Shown: positions 1 to 7,303 of the stretch, piece by piece | Position numbering within the stretch: position 1 is the first letter of the stretch | Layout: every line of letters starts with the position of its first letter | Source of the DNA: Betaproteobacteria bacterium | Lineage (GTDB): Bacteria > Pseudomonadota > Gammaproteobacteria > Burkholderiales > SG8-39 | Assembly (NCBI GenBank): GCA_007280315.1 | Contig: QYQC01000105.1 | Location: forward strand, 1-19,652 | Length of the DNA stretch: 19,652 bases | Direction: 5' to 3' | Notes under the pieces: generated by a model | The model's input: only the letters and a program-made list of their open reading frames with translations | What the model was told of the DNA's origin: nothing | The model's database searches: none | Made by a program: the position numbers and the translations under genes

Positions 1-1
1 G

Positions 2-64
2 CCCAAGGTGCCCTCGGCCAACAAGATCGACCTGGTCGATGGCAAAGTGGTGGGGCTGTTCTAG
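2..64 (+). CDS. 3' end of an unidentified protein (partial)
   Basis: Reading from base 2 gives 20 codons without interruption, ending in the motif DGKVVGLF and a TAG stop at 62-64; the start lies outside the window. The composition looks like a real protein tail (DLVDGKVVG resembles a beta-hairpin), but 20 residues are too few to name a family. The next 94 bases (65-158) hold no gene and no clear terminator; this gene and the minus-strand gene beyond it converge there. Confidence 0.35.
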   Translation, partial: PKVPSANKIDLVDGKVVGLF

Positions 65-158
65 GGCATGTTTCAAAGCCTGTCCCGGTTCGTCGCCCGC
101 TGTGTGTCACCCGTCTATGCGGATAACTGCAAGGAGCGCAACGCCGCAGGCGCCGCGT

Positions 159-1559
159 TCAGTCGCGATGCCGGGATACGATGAACGACTCGTCCCAAAA
201 CCACAATCCGCCGTGCTTGCGCAGAACGTCGCGGGTGACGTCGAGATAGCGCCGGTCGCCGATCGCTTTCTCGAGTCGCGCGTCCTCGACCTGGCCCACA
301 TAGATGGCGGCGTTCCAAGCCGCGAACAGCGTCGACGTGCCGATCGATGCGAAGAGTTCCGAGGGGAGCGCATGCATGTCGTAGCGGAACAGCGATCGCG
401 CGTCCGAATAGGCATTGAAGTTGAGGTCGCGCGCGGCACTGCCGAGCGCCTCCTTGGTCGCTTTCAGCATCTGGTGGCGGTCGTGATGAAACGGCTTTTC
501 GTCCGGCCATATTCCTTGCAGGATCTCCAGGCCCGCGTCGTCACCATGCGAATGAATGGCGAGCAGCCGCCCGCCCGGTCCCAGGCTCTTCGCCAGCGGC
601 GCGATGACGCGCGCGGCCTTGAATTCGATCGGTGCCCGCGCCCGGTAGGGCTGCGAGGCGATAACGAGATCGAAATCCGCAGTGGTGCTGCCGCGCCGCG
701 GGATGACGGGTTCGAGCAGAAAGCGGTGATCTTCGCGGTAGATCACCAGCACCGCCGGCCGTTCGTAGGTTGGATTGCCGGTCGCGGTGTTCACGTTCAC
801 CCGCCAGTTTTCGGCGAGGAAAGGTTCGAGCGCCGTGATTTGCTCATCGAATTCGTGCGACGTCGTGCCGGTGAGTGCCACTTCGTGCCACACCGTGCTC
901 GACGCTGCCGCCATCGACTTCGGCGTCAGCCTTGGCGCCTCGAGATAGTTGAGGTTGGTGATGATCAGCACGGTCGCGGGATGTTCGAAGAACCGGTCAG
1001 GCGTTTTGTCGAGTGCCAGGCGCACGTCCTCGACGCTGATTTCCTTGCCGACGATGTAGAACGGCATGGTCGAGAAGCGGTTGTGCAGGGCGCGCATGAC
1101 GCGCGCCAGCACCGTGCCGTCGCCGACGCCGGCGTCGAACAGGCGTACCGCAGGCGGGCGCGGGTGAATGTTCGCAAGCTCCATCGCCACGCGCCGCGCG
1201 ACGACGACCTTTTCCGAACAGGTGTTGACGAACAGAAGGTACTTTTGTCGGTTGTCGAAGAAGCGAAAATCCCGCGCCGGGCGCGTCTGGTAACTGACCT
1301 GGTCCATCAGTGCAGGTACGGGTATCGGGTTGGGTGCGCGCTCGACCAGCAAACCGCGCGCGGCGCGACCCTTGACGGGCATATCCGCGGACAGAAACGC
1401 GCGCACGCGATCATAGGTCGTCGTGGTGATGCGGCCACCGTCGCGCAAGCGGTTGACGAATTTTCCGTCGTTGACCACGATGCGCCCGAAGGTCGATTCG
1501 GCGACGCCGGCCTTTCTGCAGTAGTCGGTGATCTCGCCGATCAGTTTGTCGGATTCCAT
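159..1559 (-). CDS. Methyltransferase-fold protein with HTH-like N-terminus
   Basis: The 466-residue product has two parts. Residues about 5-57 form a short helical segment (ESTFGR, NDGKFVNRLRDGGR, then a YDRVRAFL helix) that resembles small HTH-type N-terminal modules. Residues about 95-460 look like a class I SAM-dependent methyltransferase fold: a glycine-rich SAM-binding loop FDAGVGDG at 141-148, an acidic residue at the end of the next strand (GKE), and later DLVIASQPY followed by GPGGRLLAIHSHG. I recognise it as resembling a conserved proteobacterial family, from memory only. The start is well supported: ATG at 1559-1557 is preceded on the minus strand by GGGGAGGAG. It is transcribed divergently from the sulfur-enzyme row and is the only minus-strand gene. 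Substrate is unknown; it could be an enzyme or a SAM-sensing regulator. Confidence 0.8.
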   Translation of the reverse strand: MESDKLIGEITDYCRKAGVAESTFGRIVVNDGKFVNRLRDGGRITTTTYDRVRAFLSADMPVKGRAARGLLVERAPNPIPVPALMDQVSYQTRPARDFRFFDNRQKYLLFVNTCSEKVVVARRVAMELANIHPRPPAVRLFDAGVGDGTVLARVMRALHNRFSTMPFYIVGKEISVEDVRLALDKTPDRFFEHPATVLIITNLNYLEAPRLTPKSMAAASSTVWHEVALTGTTSHEFDEQITALEPFLAENWRVNVNTATGNPTYERPAVLVIYREDHRFLLEPVIPRRGSTTADFDLVIASQPYRARAPIEFKAARVIAPLAKSLGPGGRLLAIHSHGDDAGLEILQGIWPDEKPFHHDRHQMLKATKEALGSAARDLNFNAYSDARSLFRYDMHALPSELFASIGTSTLFAAWNAAIYVGQVEDARLEKAIGDRRYLDVTRDVLRKHGGLWFWDESFIVSRHRD

Positions 1560-1598
1560 GGATCTCCTCCCCGAGTTCCGGTAGTTTCGAGGATTATT

Positions 1599-1624
1599 TG
1601 AATCGATTCACTGCGCGATGTCAA
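1599..1624 (-). promoter_or_regulatory. Candidate promoter with palindromic operator for the methyltransferase-fold gene
   Basis: On the minus strand TTGACA (1624-1619) is an exact -35 hexamer. A perfect 12-base palindrome, TGAATCGATTCA (1599-1610), follows directly in the spacer/-10 zone, 40-51 bases before the ATG at 1559. The -10 is imperfect: TCAAAT at 1601-1596 with 17-base spacing, or AATAAT at 1598-1593 with 20. A palindrome with a central CG between -35 and -10 is typical of LacI-family operators; that a repressor of this family binds here is inference. Confidence 0.45.
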
Positions 1625-1633
1625 TATAAATAA

Positions 1634-1664
1634 TCCCACAATTAACTTGGGCAACGCTGTGGGA
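1634..1664. repeat. Spaced inverted repeat TCCCACA-N17-TGTGGGA
   Basis: Perfect 7-base arms at 1634-1640 and 1658-1664 are separated by 17 bases, so the arm centres lie 24 bases apart, close to two helical turns. It sits at the edge of the AT-rich stretch in the divergent promoter region. It could be a binding site for a dimeric regulator or chance; no U-rich tract follows it, so it is not a terminator. Confidence 0.35.
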
Positions 1665-1760
1665 AATATATAAATATATAATTATCATATAGATATAAAA
1701 GATGAAATTCAAAAATGCGAGGAACGAGTGTGCTGAGGAGTGGGAAATGGGACCGGCCCC

Positions 1761-1788
1761 ATGACTGCCGTCGAAGGCAGCCTGTCAT
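1761..1788 (+). promoter_or_regulatory. Potential leader stem-loop upstream of the PLP-NifU gene
   Basis: ATGAC (1761-1765) pairs with GTCAT (1784-1788) and TGCC (1766-1769) pairs with GGCA (1776-1779) around a 6-base loop, with a 4-base bulge on the 3' side. A competing pairing, GCCTG (1780-1784) with CAGGC (1794-1798), would disrupt the outer stem. This could be an mRNA leader element of the gene starting at 1917. No known riboswitch class was recognised. Confidence 0.25.
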
Positions 1789-1916
1789 CTGCTCAGGCAC
1801 GCGGCTGCTTCCGCCGCTCGTACAATGGCGGTCCCCGGCGCGGTGTCGACCAGCCGGATGAGCGCGCGCAAAGCAAGTGCGTCACATATTCACCGTGAAC
1901 CGAGGAGTTCTTTGAC

Positions 1917-3698
1917 ATGAGCGATAGCGAGCACAAGCGAAACGATGCGCGCCGTTTCGCCCCCGAGACTGCAGCAGCACAGGCGCTCGGGCGAATCGAT
2001 TTGACCACGCGGGCGCTGGTACCCCCGATCCACCTGTCAACGACCTACGAGCGCGACGCGGATGGCTGCTACCGCTCGGGTCGCGGCTATACGCGTCCGC
2101 ACAACCCCACCTACGACGAGCCGGAGGAACTGCTGCAACAACTCGAAGGCGGCAGTGGCTGCCTGCTGCTCGCCTCGGGCATGGCCGCATGCACGGCTGT
2201 GTTTCAGGCGTTGCTCCCCGGCGATCACGTGGTCGCACCGCGCGTCATGTACTGGGCTCTGCGCAAATGGCTGGTCGAATTCGCAATGCCCTGGGGCCTG
2301 GAAATGGATTTCATCGACACCAGCGATGCCGATGCGCTGGCGGCGGCGATGCGTCCGGGCAAGACGCGGCTCGTTTGGATCGAAACGCCCGCCAATCCGA
2401 CCTGGGGCGTTACCGACATTGCCGTTGCCGCGGAAATCGCGCATCGCGCGCGCGCTCGCCTGGTGGTGGACAGCACGGTAGCGACGCCGGTACTGACGCG
2501 TCCGATCGAGTTCGGCGCCGATCTGGTGGTGCATTCGGCAAGCAAATACCTGAACGGACACAGCGACGTGCTGGCCGGCGCGATCGTATGTGCGCGCGAG
2601 GATGCGTTCTGGCAGCGGATACGCGCGTGGCGCCGGGACGCGGGCGCGGTGCTCGGGCCGTTCGAGGCATGGCTGTTGCTGCGCGGCATGCGCACCTTGT
2701 TCGTACGGGTCCCGCGCAGCTGCGAAACTGCGCTCAGGATTGCACGGCATTTCGAGGGCCATCCGCGGATTTCCAAAGTTCTGTATCCGGGACTGGAAAG
2801 CCACGCCGGCCATGGCATTGCGTCGCGACAGATGACGGGAGGATACGGCGGGATGCTTTCGATCCGACATGCGGGTGGCGAGGCGGCGGCGATTGCGACA
2901 GCGGCGCAGGTCGAGGTATTCAAGCGCGCGACTTCGCTTGGTGGCGTCGAAAGCCTGATCGAGCATCGGGCGAGCGTCGAAGGCCCATCGACGCCGGTGC
3001 CGCTGGATTTGCTGCGCCTGTCAATCGGGCTCGAGCATCCCGATGACCTGATCGCGGATCTGGAGCGCGCGCTGGAGCGTTCGGTGACTGCCGCATCGGT
3101 GTCCGTCGGCGGCGCAGGATCGTTCGCGTACAGCGACGCACCCGTGGACGAAACCGGGGACTCGACGACGAACCGCCTGCGCAGGCTCATCGAACGCCAG
3201 ATCCGCACCATGGTGATCGAACGCGGCGGCGATCTGTTGTTCCGCGGCTATGCCAACGGCGTTGTCGAGCTTGAATTCACCGGATCACCGGGTGCCGCGT
3301 TTCCTATCAGGGACGCGATCCGCAACACCATAATTCACTACCTGCCCGAAGTCGTCGATGTCAGATTGACGGCCGCCGCAGTGGAATCCGGCGACAGGAC
3401 GCCCGCGGAACCGGCAGGCTCGACGCTCGATCGCGTGCAGCGCATCCTCGACGTGCAAATCAATCCCGCGGTCCGTGCCCATGGTGGCGTCATAATGCTG
3501 AGGAGCATCGAGGACGGAACCGCCAGCATCAGCTTCGAGGGCGGCTGCCAGGGCTGTGCCATGGCCGACGTCACGCTGCGGCAAGGGGTCGAGGTCATGA
3601 TCAAGGAGCAGGTCGCGGAGATCGTCGCCGTCGTGGACCTTACCGACCATGCAAGTGGCGTGAATCCGTACTTCAAGACGAAGAAAGGACCGTCTTGA
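1917..3698 (+). CDS. Trans-sulfuration-family PLP enzyme fused to two NifU-type domains
   Basis: The 593-residue product is a fusion. Residues 1 to about 395 form a Cys/Met-metabolism (gamma-family) PLP enzyme: GYTRPHNPT at 57-65 matches the family YSRxxNPT segment, D185 lies in the VVDST strand, HSASK places the PLP lysine at K210, and LRLSIGLE near 366-373 holds the carboxylate-binding Arg (R367). Family members cleave or form C-S bonds of cystathionine, methionine or homoserine esters. After a Ser/Ala-rich linker come two NifU C-terminal-type repeats, about 417-485 and 503-578. The second has the CxxC (C544, C547) that can bind a cluster or persulfide sulfur. The first has Ser and Ala where the cysteines should be. 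Start: ATG with GAGGAG 9 bases upstream. PLP enzymes of this family normally end near 390-400 residues, so the tail is an addition. The reaction catalysed is unknown; coupling sulfur release to Fe-S assembly is inferred. Confidence 0.85.
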   Translation: MSDSEHKRNDARRFAPETAAAQALGRIDLTTRALVPPIHLSTTYERDADGCYRSGRGYTRPHNPTYDEPEELLQQLEGGSGCLLLASGMAACTAVFQALLPGDHVVAPRVMYWALRKWLVEFAMPWGLEMDFIDTSDADALAAAMRPGKTRLVWIETPANPTWGVTDIAVAAEIAHRARARLVVDSTVATPVLTRPIEFGADLVVHSASKYLNGHSDVLAGAIVCAREDAFWQRIRAWRRDAGAVLGPFEAWLLLRGMRTLFVRVPRSCETALRIARHFEGHPRISKVLYPGLESHAGHGIASRQMTGGYGGMLSIRHAGGEAAAIATAAQVEVFKRATSLGGVESLIEHRASVEGPSTPVPLDLLRLSIGLEHPDDLIADLERALERSVTAASVSVGGAGSFAYSDAPVDETGDSTTNRLRRLIERQIRTMVIERGGDLLFRGYANGVVELEFTGSPGAAFPIRDAIRNTIIHYLPEVVDVRLTAAAVESGDRTPAEPAGSTLDRVQRILDVQINPAVRAHGGVIMLRSIEDGTASISFEGGCQGCAMADVTLRQGVEVMIKEQVAEIVAVVDLTDHASGVNPYFKTKKGPS

Positions 3699-3745
3699 GC
3701 GTGGCGCAGCCGGCGCGGCGGGGACAGCACCGGAGTGTCTGAGCC

Positions 3746-4987
3746 GTGCTACGCGCACTGCTGCTGATTCCGTCGACATCGTACCGGGCGCAAGACTACC
3801 TGAACGCGGCGCGGCGCCTCGGCATCGAAATAGTTGTCGGCTCGGATCAGCGCCAGGCGCTGGAGGCATTTTCGGACGGGCGCACCCTGGCCCTGGAGTT
3901 CAGCCCGATCGGTGAAGGTGTCGCGCAAATACTGGAGTACTCGCGTCGATATCCACTGTGCGCGGTCATCGGCACGGACGACGATACCGCGCTGCTCGCG
4001 GCCGCGGCATCCAGGCTGTTGCGCCTGCCGCACAACGATCCCGGCGCGGTGGCGATCACGCGCGACAAACACCGCTTACGCCAGACGATGGAACGGGCTG
4101 GCCTGCGCTCGCCCTGGTTCCGCCGAATAGCGCCCGGCGAGGATGTTGAAGCGGCGGCGCTCTCGGTGAGCTATCCCTGCGTACTCAAGCCGCTCGATCT
4201 TTCGGCGAGTCGCGGCGTCATACGGGTTGACGACGCCCCCGGCTTTAGCGCTGCGGCCCGGCGTATCCGGCGCATTCTGCGCCGCGCGAAGGGACCGGAT
4301 CACCACAGCCGGGGAGACTCGATCCTGGTCGAAGGATTCATTCCGGGGCGGGAGGTCGCGCTCGATGGCTTGCTCGAGCGCGGCAGGCTCCGACCGATCG
4401 CATTGTTCGACAAACCCGATCCGCTCGACGGCCCGTTTTTCGAAGAGACAATTTACGTCACCCCGTCACGCCTGCCACAGTCGCAACAACGAGAGATCGA
4501 GGCGGAAGTCGACCGGGCCGCCCGCGCACTGGGGCTGCGCGAGGGGCCGGTTCACGCGGAGTTGCGGGTCAACGACGCCGGGGTGTGGATGGTCGAGATG
4601 GCCGCACGAACCATAGGCGGACTGTGCTCGAGAATGCTGCGCTTCGCTCCAGGCGTGACGCTGGAAGAATTTGTGCTGCGCCATGCACTGGCGCTGCCGA
4701 CCGGCCACCTAACCCGGCAGGGGGGCGCCGCGGGGGTGATGATGATCCCGATTCCGCGCGCTGGGCGATTGCGCGGCTTAACCGGGTTCGATGCGGCGCG
4801 CGCTATCGATGCAATAGACGACGTCGTCATCAGTGTCGCAATCGGCGACGCACTGGTGCCCTTGCCCGAGGGCGACCGCTATCTGGGATTTATCTTTGCC
4901 AGGGCGAACGCGCCGGCGGAGGTGGAAACAGCATTGCGCCGTGCCCACAAACAGCTTGAGTTCGATATCGAACAGGCGGCCGTGTGA
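3746..4987 (+). CDS. ATP-grasp ligase-like protein
   Basis: The 413-residue product has the ATP-grasp order: a pre-ATP-grasp Rossmann-like segment (about 1-105; LLLIPSTSY, VIGTDDD), then a lysine in CVLKPL (K148), a flexible SRGV loop (155-158), LVEGFIPGREV (194-204), and the Mg/ATP-binding strand with VEMAARTIGG (283-292; E284, R287). Enzymes of this superfamily (CarB/biotin carboxylase/amino-acid ligase types) join a carboxylate to an amine, thiol or similar nucleophile through an acyl phosphate. The substrate is not recognisable. The start is GTG at 3746, chosen because the Rossmann strand begins immediately; GGAG lies 10 bases upstream. It follows the PLP-NifU gene by 47 bases and is probably in the same transcript. 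The last about 80 residues resemble the extra C-terminal lobe seen in carboxylate-amine ligases. Confidence 0.8.
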   Translation: MLRALLLIPSTSYRAQDYLNAARRLGIEIVVGSDQRQALEAFSDGRTLALEFSPIGEGVAQILEYSRRYPLCAVIGTDDDTALLAAAASRLLRLPHNDPGAVAITRDKHRLRQTMERAGLRSPWFRRIAPGEDVEAAALSVSYPCVLKPLDLSASRGVIRVDDAPGFSAAARRIRRILRRAKGPDHHSRGDSILVEGFIPGREVALDGLLERGRLRPIALFDKPDPLDGPFFEETIYVTPSRLPQSQQREIEAEVDRAARALGLREGPVHAELRVNDAGVWMVEMAARTIGGLCSRMLRFAPGVTLEEFVLRHALALPTGHLTRQGGAAGVMMIPIPRAGRLRGLTGFDAARAIDAIDDVVISVAIGDALVPLPEGDRYLGFIFARANAPAEVETALRRAHKQLEFDIEQAAV

Positions 4988-5020
4988 TGCATGCGCAGCG
5001 GAAAACAGGGAATTCGCGAT

Positions 5021-5035
5021 CGTGGGTTCCCCACG
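5021..5035 (+). other. Short perfect stem-loop after the ATP-grasp gene
   Basis: CGTGGG (5021-5026) and CCCACG (5030-5035) form a 6-bp stem with a TTC loop, 34 bases after the stop codon at 4987. No T-run follows, so it is at most a weak or Rho-assisted 3' end signal, or an mRNA-stabilising element. The rest of the 252-base gap (4988-5239) holds no credible gene. Confidence 0.3.
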
Positions 5036-5137
5036 GCTGCCCATATCCGGCACAATGCGGACTGCGTCACCGCACGTCCCACCGATGGGCGCTGTCCCAA
5101 CGTGCGTGCCCATGATCGGCTTTGGGATGAAAATAGG

Positions 5138-5164
5138 TTGACACGCTGGGCCGACATAGGCCCA
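5138..5164 (+). promoter_or_regulatory. TTGACA followed by an inverted repeat: candidate regulated promoter
   Basis: An exact TTGACA (5138-5143) is followed three bases later by a perfect inverted repeat, TGGGCC (5147-5152) and GGCCCA (5159-5164), spaced by GACATA. It lies 75 bases before the start of the CoA-binding-domain gene and could begin a second transcription unit. No reasonable -10 hexamer is found at normal spacing, so if it is a promoter it would need an activator. Otherwise the hexamer is chance. Confidence 0.25.
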
Positions 5165-5239
5165 ATAGCAGAAAAACAGAATTGGCGCGACGCACTGGTT
5201 CGCGACCGATTATCGAATCGAAGGGAGGCGGTTCCGAAT

Positions 5240-5785
5240 ATGGCGAAGAAGAAAGCAGCATTGTCATCCGCGGTTACGCCGCGGCCGTCGCCCGCCTCCC
5301 CGAGCGCCAATCACGACGACTATAGCGACGCGTTCGTCAAGCAAGCATTGGCAAGCGTGCGTGTCATCGCGGTCGTCGGCGCCAGCGCCAATTGGAACCG
5401 GCCGAGTTTCTTTGTCATTAAATATCTTCAGGCCAAGGGCTACCGCATGATCCCGGTCAATCCGAAGGAAGCGGGGTCCGAGATTCTCGGCGAGAAGGTC
5501 TACGCCTCGGTATCGGAAATACCGCATGCAGTCGATATGGTCGACATTTTCCGCAATTCACAGGATGCCGGCCCGATTACCGACGAAGCCATTGCCAAAG
5601 GTGCGAAGCTGGTGTGGATGCAGATCGGGGTGCGAAACGACGCCGCCGCAGAACGCGCCGAAGCCGCAGGCCTCACCGTGGTCATGAACCGCTGTCCGAA
5701 AATCGAGCATTCCCGGCTTTACGGCGAACTCAGCTGGGGTGGTTTCAACTCCGGCGTCATCAGCAGCAAGCGCAGAAAACTCTGA
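5240..5785 (+). CDS. CoA-binding-domain protein (YccU type)
   Basis: The 181-residue product is nearly all one CoA-binding (Rossmann) domain after a Lys/Pro/Ser-rich N-terminal tail of about 28 residues. Visible are VIAVVGASANWNRPSF (43-58), IPVNPK (71-76), the VDMVDIFR strand (98-105), LVWMQIGV (124-131) and the conserved VMNRCPKIEH (148-157) with C152. Family members are small cytosolic proteins presumed to bind CoA or another nucleotide, with no proven reaction. In-frame sequence continues upstream to 4991, but ATG 5240 is preferred: AAGGGAGG lies about 11 bases upstream and the domain starts soon after. The next gene, a homocysteine-forming sulfhydrylase, starts 40 bases later. The pairing suggests a shared role in acyl-homoserine or sulfur metabolism, which is inference. 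Confidence 0.85.
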   Translation: MAKKKAALSSAVTPRPSPASPSANHDDYSDAFVKQALASVRVIAVVGASANWNRPSFFVIKYLQAKGYRMIPVNPKEAGSEILGEKVYASVSEIPHAVDMVDIFRNSQDAGPITDEAIAKGAKLVWMQIGVRNDAAAERAEAAGLTVVMNRCPKIEHSRLYGELSWGGFNSGVISSKRRKL

Positions 5786-5825
5786 TTCATGAATGATCAT
5801 CAACGACAACAGAAAGGACTAGGTT

Positions 5826-7151
5826 ATGGCTGAAAATAAGATGGGTTTCGAGACGCGGTCCATTCATGCGGGTGCGGCGCCGGATCCGGCCACCGGCGCG
5901 CGAAGCACGCCGATCTATCAAACGACGTCGTTCGTGTTCGATGACGCCGATCATGCGGCATCGCTGTTCAATCTGCAGCGACCCGGTTTCATCTATTCCC
6001 GCCTCGCCAATCCGACGGTGGCGGTACTGGAAGAACGCCTTGCGTCACTAGAGAACGGCATCGGCGCCACGGCGACGAGTTCGGGCCACGCGGCGCAGAT
6101 CGTGGCACTGTTTCCGCTGATGTCGCCCGGCATGGAGGTGGTGGTGGCGAACAAGCTCTATGGCGGCTCGATCAATCAGATGCGCCACAGCTACAAGAAA
6201 TTCGGCTGGAACGCGAACTTCGTCGATCCGGTGAAACCCGAAAATTTCAGCAAAGCGATCACCGACAAGACGCGTGCGATTTTCCTCGAAAACCTGGCCA
6301 ACCCCGGCGGCATCGTGGTCGATCTGGAAGCGGTGGCGAAAATCGCCAAGCGCGCTGGCGTGCCGCTGATTGTCGACAATACGATGGCGACGCCCTATCT
6401 TTGCCGGCCGCTCGATTGGGGCGCGGATATCGTGGTTCACTCGACCACCAAGTTCATCTCCGGCAACGGTTCGTCGATCGGCGGGGCAGTGATCGATTCC
6501 GGTAAATTCGACTGGCTCAAGTACAAGTCGAAGTATCCGAGTCTTGCCAGCCCGGCGCCCGAATATCACGGCCTGACCTTTGCCGAAACTTTCGGTCCGC
6601 TCGGCTACACCGTTTATGGCCACGCCGTAGGATTGCGCGATCTCGGTCCGTGCCAATCGCCGATGAATGCCTGGATCACGCTGCAGGGCGTGGAAACGCT
6701 GGCGCTGCGGATGGAACGCCATTGTTCGAATTCACTGCGCGTTGCGCAGTGGCTGGAAAAGCACCCTGCGGTCGCCTGGGTGTCCTATGCCGGACTGGCT
6801 TCGAGCCCGTTCAACAAGCTGATGAAAAAATACATGCCCAAGGGGGGCGGCGCCGTGTTCACCTTCGGCGTCAAGGGAGGCTATGCGGCCGGCGTCAAGG
6901 TGGTCGAGGCGGTCGAGCTGTTCAGCCACCTCGCCAATATCGGCGACACGCGCTCGCTCATCATCCATCCGGCTTCGACCACCCACCGGCAGTTGACCCC
7001 GGAACAACTTGTTGCCGCCGGCGCCGGGCCCGATGTCATCCGCCTTTCCATCGGCATCGAATCGGTCGAGGATATTATCGGCGATCTCGACCAGGCGTTG
7101 CGCAAGGCCGCCGGGGCGACCAAGGCGAAGTCGAAGTCGAAGGCGAAATGA
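5826..7151 (+). CDS. metY: O-acetylhomoserine sulfhydrylase (aminocarboxypropyltransferase)
   Basis: The 441-residue product matches the usual length (about 430) and motifs of MetY-type PLP enzymes: FETRSIHAGAAPDPATGARS (8-27), YQTTSFVF, YSRLANPT (57-64), SSGHAAQ (85-91), VDNTMATPY (183-191, D184) and HSTTKF with the PLP lysine at K209. These enzymes make homocysteine from O-acetyl- (or O-succinyl-) homoserine and sulfide in the cytosol; some accept methanethiol or thiosulfate-derived sulfur. The ATG is preceded by AGAAAGGA. The last about 15 residues (AKSKSKAK) are a Lys-rich tail not needed for catalysis. It is a second gamma-family PLP enzyme 4 kb from the PLP-NifU fusion, and the two are clearly different subfamilies. 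The symbol is by family resemblance; acyl-donor preference cannot be told. Confidence 0.9.
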   Translation: MAENKMGFETRSIHAGAAPDPATGARSTPIYQTTSFVFDDADHAASLFNLQRPGFIYSRLANPTVAVLEERLASLENGIGATATSSGHAAQIVALFPLMSPGMEVVVANKLYGGSINQMRHSYKKFGWNANFVDPVKPENFSKAITDKTRAIFLENLANPGGIVVDLEAVAKIAKRAGVPLIVDNTMATPYLCRPLDWGADIVVHSTTKFISGNGSSIGGAVIDSGKFDWLKYKSKYPSLASPAPEYHGLTFAETFGPLGYTVYGHAVGLRDLGPCQSPMNAWITLQGVETLALRMERHCSNSLRVAQWLEKHPAVAWVSYAGLASSPFNKLMKKYMPKGGGAVFTFGVKGGYAAGVKVVEAVELFSHLANIGDTRSLIIHPASTTHRQLTPEQLVAAGAGPDVIRLSIGIESVEDIIGDLDQALRKAAGATKAKSKSKAK

Positions 7152-7303
7152 CGGCTTAAGACGGCGAGCGCGGCAGGGTGATCCGCGCGCCGGCCGTCCA
7201 TCAATTCCAGCGCGAATCGCGAGAGCCGCAGTCGGGTGTCGGGTTCGCAGTGGAACACGTAGTTCCCGAAGTCAATGCCAGCGTAGACAGGAGGATACAA
7301 ATC

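Larger units (their letters stand above)
1560..1916. promoter_or_regulatory. AT-rich divergent control region
   Basis: This 357-base gap separates the divergent genes at 1559 and 1917. Bases about 1620-1705 are strikingly AT-rich (runs such as AATATATAAATATATAATTA) within a GC-rich window, including an exact TATAAT at 1677-1682 on the plus strand, although no good -35 hexamer sits 16-18 bases before it. The region also holds a TTGACA on the minus strand, a 12-base palindrome, a spaced inverted repeat and a potential leader stem-loop, each listed separately. I see no small gene with convincing coding character in it. Confidence 0.6.

Noticed and set aside
39..1601. Long plus-strand open frame opposite the methyltransferase-fold gene
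   Set aside because: It is Arg/His-rich with no recognisable motif and lies antisense to a gene with a clear SAM loop and a strong ribosome binding site; typical high-GC shadow frame.
2037..3211. Long minus-strand frames under the PLP-NifU gene
   Set aside because: Low-complexity Arg/Ser/Ala composition and no start signals; the plus-strand frame has catalytic motifs throughout.
4991..5239. N-terminal extension of the CoA-binding-domain protein
   Set aside because: Residues look non-coding and a good ribosome binding site precedes ATG 5240.
5785..5800. Palindromes ATTCATGAAT and ATGATCAT before the sulfhydrylase gene
   Set aside because: Short, AT-based and overlapping the previous stop codon region; likely chance.
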